Below, in pieces: positions 13,043 to 33,300 of a DNA stretch of 64,000 bases. The notes beneath the pieces were generated by a model that worked only from the letters and a program-made list of their open reading frames with translations, was not told the DNA's origin and did no database searches. Each line of letters begins with the position of its first letter. The stretch's first letter is position 1. The translations under genes were made by a program, and so were the position numbers. This DNA comes from Rutidosis leptorrhynchoides (Eukaryota; Streptophyta; Magnoliopsida; Asterales; Asteraceae), in the NCBI RefSeq assembly GCF_046630445.1, contig NC_092339.1, positions 55,909,501-55,973,500 on the forward strand, in the 5' to 3' direction.

Positions 13043-14689
13043 GTTTAAATATAAATTGTACGTATTGTATGTAGTTGAAATATTTATTTAATAATATAAT
13101 ATTTAGTTTTTCAAAACTAATTATAATTTAAAGTTTGTTTTAAAATCGTTTTGAAAAAATATTATAACACGTACGTTTTCATTTTAAAACTTAAATAGAT
13201 ATCATTCATTTATGTACCAACTTTTTAAATATCAATCTCATCACTAAGCGAGTGTTACTATCGTGTACGTAACTAATTGGAAAACATAAATATTTAATGA
13301 ACACATTTTAAATACAAGTTGTAAGTTATCTATATATTTAACAACCAATATTTCAACTTACGTTTATTTAATCAAAGACATTTTAAATAATCAAGTTCTA
13401 TTATATCGAAAAGCGTTTTCGTACATTTGGAAACTAAATTAATTGATTAATATGTAATTTAGTCTTCCACTAACTTTTGTCTAATTCACGTTAAGTGACA
13501 CATTGTTCTTATATGCAAATCACTTTACCATTTTCCGGATATCGTTAAAAAGGACAGATTTCTCAATTCAAAGTGGACCTCATAACAGAGACTCGTAATC
13601 ATAATTCAATGTATCTGATAATTCAATCATATGATATTATCTTTTAATTCCGTCAATAACTATATTAAACAAATATCGAAACAAACACGTTTATGTAAAG
13701 TATTATATATCTAATACCTTGTTAACGTTTTCAATTACCAAGTATATATTATATATACATATCTATATACACATAAATGTTCGTGAATCGTCGGGTACAG
13801 TCAAAGGGTAATTGATTACCTGAATATAGATTTCAAAATTTTCGAGACTCAACATTACAGACTTTGCTTATCATGTCGGAATCATATAAAGATTAAAGTT
13901 TAAATTTGGTCGGAAATTTCCGGGTCATCACATTAACAAGCTTAATTTGTTTTTTATTTTTCATTCTTAGTTATTTTATTTGTTGTTGCAAGAATGTGCA
14001 GGTACTTCCTGCATGATTTTATAAAGCTGAAGGACTTGTTTTGATTAATTATGGAAGTTGTGTTGCTCGTGGGCTAAAGCTTTTGAAGTATTTTGCTAAT
14101 GGACTATGCATAAAAGGCTTATTGGCTTAATGCAAGGAAAGAAGCCCAAATTCTATTAATTTATTTGTAGTATAAAAGGATTTTCTTAATCCTTTTATCA
14201 TTTAACTTATTATTATCATTCTCATCTGCAATTGTTCTCTCAACTACGAATTTAGGGTTTTCTTCTTTTTATCTTCAAACACATCATCTTGATGTGCCGT
14301 TTGTTTTTCTGGTGATTGATTATGTTCAAGATCAATCGTGGTGTGATTCTCTGTAATAGTTTGAAGTATTTCTATTTTCATCTTTAGTGTTCTATCAAAC
14401 GGTTGTGTAATTTTGGCTATAAGTGAATCTTGATTTATGAGATTGAAGTCTTCTTGTGTTATTAGTTAATTTTTACACAAGTCAACAGATACAAATTAGA
14501 TGCAACCTTCTCCAACGTAAACAAGAATTCACCAAAATGCATTATCACCTTTCTGTACTGTTTTATATAAAGGCTCCATACCTCGTTTACTAGTATAAAT
14601 ATAGGACCTTGTAATATTCATAAGAATCAATTCAGTTTTATGCAACTGATCAATACTTATAAAGTATTCAACCTTATTTTTACGTAATT

Positions 14690-15051
14690 GACAAAACCTT
14701 TGATCTAATGCAATCTTGACAATTTGTTGTCGTTTAATTTTGATTATGTATCTTATTAGTCTATATTATATATTATACATATAAAGATATTGCATCATAT
14801 CCTTTTATCTTCACCATCACCATCACCATCGTAAACAAACACACTGTTTCATTGCGTTTAACATTTCAAATCACGATGTCACCTTAAATCTAATAATCAC
14901 ACCAACCTTCATTCTAAGTTTTCCTTTTATTTCCCCACCTTAAATTGATTAATTCTGATACATAATTTAAGAGGATGGATATGTATATTGATTATAGGAG
15001 TTAGTAATGCTAAAGAGCTTCTTTGTAAACCAAACGCCCGTTTTCAATGCA
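14690..15051 (-). repeat. 3' flank of RLK-TIO copy C (paralogue of 17190-17593)
   Basis: Near-parallel to 17190-17593: ttgatctaat...tcttgacaatttgttgt, then a shared CACCAT repeat (longer in the other copy), then aataattcatcttattagtc-type and aggatggatatgtatattga segments. In both places it lies directly downstream of the last TIO-like exon, so it is duplicated 3' flank of the tandem unit. Confidence 0.75.
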
Positions 15052-15056
15052 TTACA

Positions 15057-15684
15057 TGTTAAAATACAATGCAAATTTAGATAATATGGAATTAGTAATG
15101 TATATAAATATCTAGATATTAAAATGTAAAGAAACATCTAGATATTTATGTGTGTAAGAAATATCTAGATATTTATATGTATAAAAATATTTAGATATTT
15201 ATATATATCCATGGAAATATCTAGTTTCTAGAAACTTCCATGGAGTAGTATAAATAGAGGTGAGAATTTCATTTGTAGTGTGTGAAGTAAGGTGTGAGAG
15301 TTGTGAAGAAGTGAGAAAAGAGTGAGTTAGAAAAAGAAAGCTTATAAGTAGCGAATAGAAAGATAGTGTGGCAAGAAACATTGTAATTGTATTTTGTATC
15401 AATAAAAGTGTTATTTGTTAAGTTTCCCGGTTAAGCCTTAATTTGTGTTTAAGTTCTTAGTGCACTTGTGTTGTATCTATTATATGGTCGGCTCTGCCGC
15501 CTAAGTGATATATGGTCGGTTATACCGCCTGAATGATATATGGTCGACACTGTCGCCTAAGCATTATTGTGCACTAAGGATCCATAAAATTAAAGGCTAA
15601 CCAACGTCAAAGTGTTGGTGTAGTGAGTGAGTATAACCTAGGTCCTCTATAGGGGGTGTGTTGGGCTCGTCGAAGCTTCCAACA
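15057..15684 (+). mobile_element. Solo LTR, 628 bp (probably Ty1/copia)
   Basis: TGTTAAAATAC...GCTTCCAACA with a perfect 5-bp target duplication ttaca (15052-15056 and 15685-15689). A TATA box (about 15249, gtataaatagagg) precedes a leader-like region, which gives plus orientation. A degenerate internal repeat, tatggtcggctctgccgcc, occurs three times at about 15484-15560. It splits the copy-C 3' flank. Confidence 0.85.
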
Positions 15685-15717
15685 TTACATAATGTTACTA
15701 ATAAAATATTACTAGAA

Positions 15718-16032
15718 CACTATAAAAAAGTTTTCATTTTGTAACACTTGCTTAGTTTTTGACGCCTTCAAATGTGAATAATTTGACATGTTTTTGACAC
15801 CCATAAGTGTCACAAAGTTTTTGACACTTAAAAGCATCAAAAATAAAAACTCATTAACACTTAAAAGTGTCAAAAAATTAATAATTTTTGACACCATATT
15901 TTTTTTAACACCATATTTTTTCACGCTTCCAACTTTGTGACACTTATAGATGTTAAAAACATCCGAATTTGTTCATATATTTTAGCGTCAAAAATAATGG
16001 AAGCGTTAAAAAGTGAATATTTATTTGTAGTG
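15718..16032. mobile_element. CACTA-type MITE, 315 bp
   Basis: It starts CACTATAAAAAAG and ends TTTGTAGTG, with a 3-bp target duplication gaa (15715-15717 and 16033-16035) as expected for CACTA (En/Spm) elements. The interior is full of inverted and direct copies of a short unit around tttttgacac/gtgtcaaaa. It has no coding capacity. It sits at the 3' edge of the copy-C last exon. Confidence 0.85.
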
Positions 16033-16033
16033 G

Positions 16034-16547
16034 AACGTGTTTACAATTAAATAAGCCGTGTCAGCTATGTCGTCGTCTGGAAAGTGACGCAGTTTTTTAA
16101 TAACCAGGTACACATCTGATGAGCGGATGATCTTTCTACAAGGTTGATAAATATACATTGCAGCTAATGCATTAAGACTTGTACGTAGCAGTGACTCATT
16201 AACAGCATATGTCCTGCTTGGGTCGAGTGCAACAACTGAGTAATCTGCCACCACCTTTAACAAAGCCTGCAAGAACCATGTACTGAGTAATCTGCCACCA
16301 CCTTTAACAAAGCCTGCAAGAACCATGTAGAAAAAGATATATACATCACATATAGTATATAAAGTTTGAATGTCAAAAGTGGTACTACATGAAGTGTTTG
16401 TATCAGATATATTTATTTATTATTTATTTATAAATAAATGAAAGATGATATATAGGTACTACATTCACTGCTCCTTTAGAGATCATATCTTCAATAAGTT
16501 TGTCGGAGTGGGTCGGAGTGGGCAGAAAGAACGAGAAGATAACTACC
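16034..16547 (-). pseudogene. RLK-TIO copy C relic: last exon and part of the preceding exon
   Basis: The segment 16034-16280 encodes a version of the TIO C-terminus (ALLKVVADYSVVALDPSRTY, then NESLLRTSLNALAAM, QPCRKIIRSSDVYLVIKKLRHFP) that closely follows gene A 17594-17845. About 16456-16547 resembles the 3' part of gene A exon 11 (17984-18175), with a small internal duplication. The kinase, the linker and exons 4-10 are absent, and the sequence passes directly into the importin fragment. The 3' end of the last exon is cut by the CACTA insertion at 16032. A 47-bp tandem duplication covers the exon's 5' end and splice acceptor. It is a pseudogene. Confidence 0.85.
16234..16327. repeat. 47-bp tandem duplication over an exon/splice-acceptor junction
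   Basis: Two adjacent 47-bp units (16234-16280 and 16281-16327, each starting actgagtaatctgccacc) duplicate the first codons of the terminal exon of copy C together with its AG acceptor. Confidence 0.92.
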
Positions 16548-17040
16548 TACTAAACCCTAATACATCTTCTCAATTCATTTATAGTATAATTACATACGCA
16601 CATTCAAATATGTATCCAATCCTACACTACAATTACACAAATCATCATATATAAATATAAATTATAACTACAACTGTACGGAACTATTAACAAGACCTTT
16701 TTCTCAATTGTAGAGGTTTGAACAGGAGCACCACCGGTAGATAGCGGTTGTGACGACGGCACTACTTTTAGTTTCTTAAGCAAGTTTTCCTCTCTCTTAA
16801 TTTTACGGATCTCAACCATACTATCCTCCCTTCGCCGCCGTCCTTCATCCGGATCGACAGCGACTTTGTACCGGTTCGGCGAACTTGGTTGGCCTTAGAG
16901 ACATGATTAATTAATTGATCAATGATAGATGACTGATAGATAGATGGATTTATGGCAAATCAAACACTAGGATTGCAAATACTTTATACTTGTGCGAAAT
17001 CAGTTTGACGGAAAGTATCAAAGTTTTGTTTAGTTTTTTA
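16546..17040 (-). pseudogene. Importin-alpha exon 1 (IBB domain) fragment, second copy
   Basis: On the minus strand, 16904 (ATG TCT CTA AGG CCA) to 16697 is the first exon of an importin-alpha-like gene. MVEIRKIKREENLLKK is the C-terminal half of the importin-beta-binding domain, followed by TSTIEKK and a GT donor. A deletion of about ten bases near the start removes the basic RTEVRRNRY block and shifts the frame, so the copy is dead. It is nearly identical to 37312-37810. No ARM repeats of importin-alpha are present. Confidence 0.8.
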
Positions 17041-17189
17041 TTTACCAGTTTGCCCAATTTATCCACTAATATGCACAAAATACATAGACTATAAATATGC
17101 ATTTTCCACCTCAAAATAAGTTTAGACATTCAACACTTGGAACCCTAGTCTTCCTTTCTCATTTTCCCCAAATTACCAAATTCCCTAAC

Positions 17190-17593
17190 CTTGTAAAACC
17201 ATTGATCTAATTCAATCTTGACAATTTGTTGTGGTTTGATTTTGATTATTCATCTTATTAGTCTAGCATCCATGTTATTATACATTATATACATATAAAC
17301 ATACTGCATCATACTTTTATCTTCACCATCACCATCACCATCACCATCACCATCACCATCGTAAACAAACTCACTGTTTCATTGCGTTTAACATTCCAAA
17401 TCACGATGTCAGCTTAAATCTAAGAATCACGCTAACCTTCATTCCAGGTTTTTCTTCTATTCCCCACCTAAATTGATTAATTTATGATACATAATTTGAG
17501 AGGATGGATATGTATATTGATTATAGGAGCTAGTAATGCTAAAGAGCTTCTTTTAAAACCAAACGTACAGTTTCAATGCATTTCATAATGTTA
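17190..17593 (-). repeat. 3' flank of gene A (paralogue of 14690-15051)
   Basis: It lies immediately downstream of the gene A stop codon and matches the copy-C flank. It contains about nine CACCAT units (about 17324-17360), against about four in the paralogue. A poly(A) signal could lie here, but I cannot single one out. Confidence 0.75.
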
Positions 17594-26512
<8,919 letters not shown>

Positions 26513-27330
26513 GGGTAAGTAAAATGTTAAAAAGATTAATGGTGAAGGAAGAAATTAAGAAAAAAAAATTGTTGGAAAAGGAGATGACTACCTATGAATC
26601 AAAAAGAAAGATAAAGACAGGACTATTTGATTTGATGTCTAATGAAAATAAGTGACTTTACTTTTTGATAATTTTTAATTAAGGTGCTAGCTAGTAGTGG
26701 AAATTGTAATCTTTGTTTAATCCTTAATAATTAAGCTACCTACTTCTCAACAGTCAAACCTTGAGTGCCGGCAAAATGGACTCGGAAATGTTTAAATGTG
26801 GTACATATGAAAGTGTTTAAATGTGGTACATCTGGACTTTCATAAACATAATATAGGCCATAGTGGACCCTCTTTATTTCGTTATTATCAAAAGAAGACG
26901 AAGTTTTTAGTTTTACATTATTAATATTAATGTACAGATAGTGGAAATTATTTAATTCCATATGATGAGTCATCTTATGATTTAAAACTAGCTACTTCAA
27001 AATCATGTGTTTGCAAAAAAAACAAAGAAAAAGAATTATAAGCCGTGTTATGTGAAATTATTTTGTTATTAAATTATATGTAATGTAATGGATGATGGAT
27101 CAATATATGTTTGCATTTATCATAAACAACAGAACCGAATGAAACCAACACTCTTACCTTACCATCTCGCAACTCATCATCTTTTTCTTTTAAGTTTTTA
27201 TGTTTCCAACAATAATTATCACAGTATTATGTAATTATTAAGAGCAGTAAAAATGAGACGCTGGTTATTAAGAGTCCTGTTTTGACAACCTGAAAGTATT
27301 AAATGAAAGTTGTACATCACTTGACAAGTT
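26513..27330. other. Intergenic: gene A promoter side / gene B 3' flank
   Basis: About 0.8 kb separates the gene B stop codon from the gene A start. The segment 26740-26990 resembles 35560-35760, upstream of gene B (shared ataggccatagtggaccc and a following A/T-rich block). It is therefore duplicated 5' flank and probably holds promoter sequence. A 29-bp local repeat around aagtgtttaaatgtggtaca lies near 26790-26830. No unambiguous TATA box can be assigned. Confidence 0.6.
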
Positions 27331-30300
27331 TTAGGTCTCTTCAGAGGCTCGGTTGAAAATGAGAGTTGAGTAGCTGGCAATGTCTTCGACGGGTGAATCG
27401 CGTAGTTCTCCTATGGCTGGGTACACATGTGATGAACGGATGAACTGTCTACAAGGTTGATGTTTACACATTGTAGCTAATGCCCGAAGAGTGAAATCTA
27501 GAGGTGACTCTTTGTCGTCATCAATCCTGTTTGGGTCGAGTGCAACAACAGAGTAATCTGCAACTACCTTTAACAGAGCCTGCAGGGACCACCACGTAAA
27601 AAACATACATGTCAAACCAGATAGTCAAAGGTGGTACTATACATGAAAGTTTTTGTATCAGATATGTATAAATGAAAGATGATAGTATGTACACCTACTA
27701 CCTCCATTGCTCCTTCAAAGATCATATCTTCAGTAAGTTTATCCGAGTAGTAAGAAAGATTGTCAAGACAAGCAGCAACATTCCACTTCGTTATGTTATC
27801 AGTCTCTGGTGAAAGCAGCAGTTTTGCAAGTTGATGTATACATCTCCTCAGGTCTTCATAGAAATATTCACTGAAGAGTGTCATACAGGAAATCTATACA
27901 AAGTAAACAATGTCATGGAAGTGCTCATCCAGTGTATATGATAAATTAATTTATTGTTGCAGAATAACTAGTTGAAAACACACAGGCATCTTACAGCAAA
28001 TATAGCTTCTTCACGGGGGGAGGCACTAAATTAATAGTTTATCTTATTACATGATGTGTAACCATGTGTAAGCAGGCCTATACTAATATAGAAGAAGATT
28101 GGGACTTCATCAAATACAATAGCAAGTACCGACCTTGTCCATTATGGCTACTCCAGAAACTATTTGCAGAAGTTTTAACTTGACTTGAGTTGGTGATGAA
28201 TCATCAAGTAACCTTTTCATTAAAATTGGATTCAAGAGTCCTTTCCCAACAAGTTCGACAACCACTGACCGATGATCTACCATCAAGGCTAGTAGGGAAA
28301 GAGGTTCTTCAGTATCCTTTGACTCCAAATGTTCCAAACACTTGATTATTTGCCCAGGAAGTCCTACCTAGAGATTTAATAACATTAATTATCTGCAAAA
28401 TTTGTGAAACATGAATAGCTAAAGGCCCACCCCAATATAATCTGAAACATAAAAAAACCACACACCCATGCATCCCTGAAGATTTAGAAGCATTAATTAT
28501 ATCCAAAATCTGTGAAAGAGATCATGCAAAACTTGGAACACCTGCAATTTTTCTTTGCATGTGGGCTTTTTTTGAAGATGTAATAATTACAACTCAACTA
28601 TCTAGTACCCGACCGAATTATTTTCAAACAAGTATGATAAAAACTATAGAGACAAAAATGTATGTAAATACACATACACACCTCTATAAGTATTTGAATA
28701 TACTTGCCCATGCTTGCTTTTATTTCTATAACCATATCCTTCCTACTTGAAGAGTCCATGTCTCCAAGTTCAATACTCTTCTCAGAAGCCAAAAATGGAA
28801 ACCTCAAAAGATAAACCACTTGATCAACCGTATCTTTGACTCCAATTTTCCGTCCACCGGGTCCAACCCAATATCGTAAAAGCTTAAGATGGACATCAGA
28901 TATTAAATCACACATAATTTTTACACTTTCACTTGTAAGGAACACCTGGCGAAAAACTGAACTGCCTCCTTTAAGACAACAGATTAATGAATCAACTGTC
29001 CACACAACTCCAAGAGGTGAGAGTCCAATTTCATCTGAATGTTGCTGATTGTTTCCTAACATATCAATAAGACTTTGATGGATATTAAAGCCACCCAAGT
29101 CGTGAATAGCCAAAGGCCCACCCCAAAGTAATCTGAAATACAACAAAACCGCGCACCCATCTCTGATTCCGTGCCAGTATGAGAGCGTGACTTTGCCACC
29201 TTGAGCGCCTGTTGTTGTTATTGACATCCTGAGATAATCACAGAGTGTGACACTCGGTGGGATCAAAGGAACGGCTATTTCAAGAATTGATGTTGCAACG
29301 GACTCATTACATTCAAGGGAGCACATGTATCCAAGTGCCAGCATGGCGGACATACAATGGGGTCGAAAATTCTGTTTTCCGTCACACAAAGAGTAATGGT
29401 GGGCCAGGTCAGAAAGGCGTGACTGCTGCGTTTCAGGTGAGGATGTAAGCATAATAACTGCAGTATATCCTTTAGACCGATCATCTATGGATTGTGCAAC
29501 CGAGGCTAATAAAAGGCACGCATGGAGAACCAAATCACTTGGATCAGATACTTTAATTTTCAGGTTGTTTGTGTTTTGTTGTTGTGGATGTCTATCGAAT
29601 GAAGCACAAAGAGATAATATTGAAAAAACCTCATAAATGATTGTATTATCACCACATCCACCAACCACTGAGGAGAAACTAGAGAGACCACATAAAACTC
29701 TTGCAACCGAATCATTATGCATGCAACACCTTAAAATTATCTGAAACAAGAAAATATTCCACTTCTCAGGTAATCCATGATCAATAACTTAATTGATTTG
29801 TAATTGGTGAATTGAATCCATTTACTCATATTTGACACATTAGATAATAATATATTTTTCAAACAAAAAGAAAAGTGTTTCGGGTTTCACCTAACTCATT
29901 TTGACACATACCATATATATTGAGCAATTATCTAACCCTTAAACCACTAAAATTAACTTTACTTAGAAAGCCTAAATTATCACCTGAATTACAGAAGACC
30001 ATGAGGTGACCAAGCACTGGCGAAGACAATAGAAGATAGCAACTCGTATAGCTTCGGACCTGAGGAATGCTTCTGTCACTGCTTCTATTATTTTTTCAGA
30101 ATCTGTACCCGTCAATGGTCCACCTTCATCTCCTTTAATGTTATTCATTTCTGAAGAACGGGTATACATTGAGCTTAGTGGAAATACAGGTGCATTTTCT
30201 TTTATTGATTGAATCTCAAAAGCATCTATTAGTGACCAAATAGCCTCACATGCTTCACAAGCAGCACGTAACAAATTTGAGGAGCCAGACATGAGACTTG

Positions 30301-33300
30301 CACCACAAGTCACTAAGCAAGAAAGCAAAGCGTCTATGACACCTGATGCTTTAGCTTGATCCAATATCTCTTTAAGAGTGTTTTTTGCTACCTCAGCATG
30401 TTTGATAGCCATGGAAGCTTTCAGACCTTGTGCTACACCAGATATTATGATTCTAATGCAGGCAACAGATTCATATAAAAGTCTCCCCGATGCATCTTCA
30501 TCACAACCAGTAACCTACAAATAACAAAGTGTTGAAATATATAAATATGTACAATCTCAATTTGGAGTATGATTTGTGTTGAATTTAGTTGTTACCGTGT
30601 GTTAACTTTAACATTAAGGTAAATAAGGACACCTGGAGCTAAAGTTAGAGGACCGAAGATGTGAAGTGGAAGATTGAAGGCCCAATTTGTCAGTATTAAT
30701 TAAGTATACAATTGGTTATTTCGGTAGTATACGTCAAGGTTGCAAAATTCGCTATTCGGGGATTAATTGGTCGGGACTTTAGAAGGATTAATCGGTAATT
30801 CTGAGATCAATCGGGGATTAATCGGATTGTACTTTTTACAATTAAATTTTAAAAATTATATGTGTAAATATAGGAAATAATTATAAATATAAAAATAAAC
30901 TTTAATATAATTGTCTAAAATTATTCATTTTACTCAAAAACTATAAAGTTCTAGTATAAATTCACGTTAAAATGTTAACCATTTTTAACTTTGACCGACT
31001 TTGATTACCAAATTCGATTTTGACCCATCAATTGAAGGTGACCGTTTAATTAAACGGATTTTTACAAATCGGAACGGATTGCTCATAAAAATGATTAATC
31101 GGTGATTAATCGGCGAGTAATCGGGTTTTTTACAACACTGGTATACGTAGTATCAACTAGATACCAATTGAGTTTAAGAACAGAGTTTAGTGAGTAATGT
31201 AAATCAATAAATGGTGAATTCGCGCTATGATCTTCTAAACCGTATGTGAGCAATAAGATATATGTGAAGATGATGATTATGATGATGATAACAGATTCAG
31301 TATCAATAACAATGTCCACAATGTATTAAGGTAGAAGGATTACAACGGATTGGGAGAGGGAATTGGTGATCAAATACTTAATGAAATTAGGGGATGGAGC
31401 ATACAATTAACTTACAAGATAGGTTAAACACTACAATTTACATCACTAGTTTAAGTTCTAACAAGTAAAAGTTTGAGAGTTCGTAGTAGTAGTTTCAGAC
31501 ATTGTAATTGTAAAAATCAAAATTTGATTAAATTAATGAATCTACACCGCCGATTGAGGATAAAATTCTTGATGTTCGATTTTGTTTCTGATATTATACT
31601 TTTGTACATCAAGACTGAGATATAACCACGAATAAGAGTAATACATGTATCATAGCTTTGGTTGAGAGTATAACCTCTTTATATAGCTCCATTATAGTAA
31701 TACAATGCCTGATATATGAATCTCCAAACCGTCCTCCATTGTTATCCAACGACTTCTTTATATCTGAGAAACTCTGTAAAAGCAAGACATTCGTGACAGG
31801 TGCCATCTAATCAGGAACTAGGTAAAGAAAGAAATAGATACAGAAAAAACTAAACAAATATTAAGATTAAGTGGTGTTTTCGATGTTTTATGTGATCCGG
31901 TTAACAAACATTTCAGATTAAGTGTTTCCAGCATCATATGAATTACACATAAATTTGTGTATTTGGTTGTATTTGATATCAGACTGGTCAGCAAATAAAT
32001 TTTGCCAAAACCCAAATGGGTCAAAAAAAGGTCCAAAATGTATTTAGAATACATCCAACATCCTAAAATAGGGTTTTATTATAAGCTCTAAATAAAGTAA
32101 ATTACTGTAACAAATTTAGTTTGTTATTATCAATAATGCTTTAATAATAATAAGGAAAATGCTAATGACAACCCTAAGGTTGTCATTAACAAATTTGTGT
32201 ATGCATAAATTAATTGTACATTGTAATTTATAATAACTACTTATTTTCATGGAAAAAACTACCTTTTAACTTATAAATGTACAACTATTTTTGCATTGAA
32301 AAACTTCTTAATGACAACCCTAAGGGTTGTCATTAGCGATATGGTATGCTTTGACCCGTATCTTATGGAGTTACCCAACCCACCCATCTGTTATGTGCAG
32401 ATTTTGCAGCGGCAACGTGATAAATCAGGGTTGGACATATTTAATTTTGTAAGGCAATATTTCATAGTTAATCAAGGAAAACTCATTTCAGTAACATATA
32501 TACCTTAACCAGCAAGTCATTGTAATCTGACTTTTTCCTGAGAAGAATATTGACAGTCAACCCAACATTTTCCCAAAAACTCTTATCTTGCGCTCCTGTA
32601 CAATGACTGGTAGCAACTAAGTTTGATAGAACTCTCAACTCTGCCTGGTTTGACTTGGGAATATCTTCATCCCTGTGGTCATAACAAGTCATTATTAACA
32701 CGACATTTGTTGAGAACCTGTTGATTAATTACCAAGGTGCTAACATATATATAATTAGAAGCCAGTAACATATATAACTCTAGTGGTAGTCACTAGTGTC
32801 ACAGGTTAAAACCCCCAAAAAATTTCTACTTGATGTCTTATTTCAATAGTGTCACTCAAAAGAATATACACGATCCAGTGGTGTCACTAGTTAAAAACCC
32901 AAAAAAAAAAATCCACTACATCGCGTATTTTAGTTGTCTCCCGTGCAACCACTGGGCCTAAAGTAGATCCGCCCGTGTTAGAAGCTAGAACACAATATGT
33001 AAATTATTAAGCATAATTATGTAGATGTAATTACACTATAAAAATGTCACAAAAGGATAAAGAGATAACCAAGATTCAGGCAAACATATCGGTGTCCAAT
33101 TTCCTTGAGATAAAGTCACTTCTGATTGGATCTCATGAATGTTACCCTCATCACCTCTGTATAGTAACTGCAAAGTGTAACCAATCATAAGTTGTCTTTT
33201 GTGTGACATAATTTATTTATTTGATAAAACATTTTTTATTTCTTTGAAATGGACACAAAGAACTCGGAACAATCTTTTAATTTAGTCAACATGTTTAGCA

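Larger units (their letters stand above)
9815..13932 (-). mobile_element. Gypsy (Tekay/Del-like) solo LTR, 4,118 bp, inside the copia LTR
   Basis: It starts TGAAGCGACCCG and ends CGGGTCATCACA. A perfect 5-bp target duplication, ttaac, lies at 9810-9814 and 13933-13937. No internal sequence remains, so it is a solo LTR left by LTR-LTR recombination. The minus orientation follows from the PBS-side sequence shared with 1185-5298 and from a minus-strand TATA box (12450-12459). It is loaded with AAT, GATAAC-type and TA arrays. Confidence 0.88.
9790..14487 (+). mobile_element. Ty1/copia 3' LTR (about 575 bp net) split by a gypsy solo LTR
   Basis: It begins TGTTGAAAATG after a polypurine tract and ends ACAAGTCAACA, a TGTTGA/TCAACA inverted end. 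The LTR is interrupted at 9814 by the 4.1-kb solo LTR and resumes at 13938. A TATA box (about 14172, gtataaaagg) and a leader-like stretch (tagggttttcttc) follow in the expected order. Net length without the insertion and the duplicated target is about 575 bp. No copia pol remains; it is a fossil. Confidence 0.65.

Noticed and set aside
28309-28506. 65-aa ORF containing RLYWGGPLAI
   Set aside because: A duplicated scrap of exon 7 in an intron, crossing into exon 8 in the wrong frame; not a gene.
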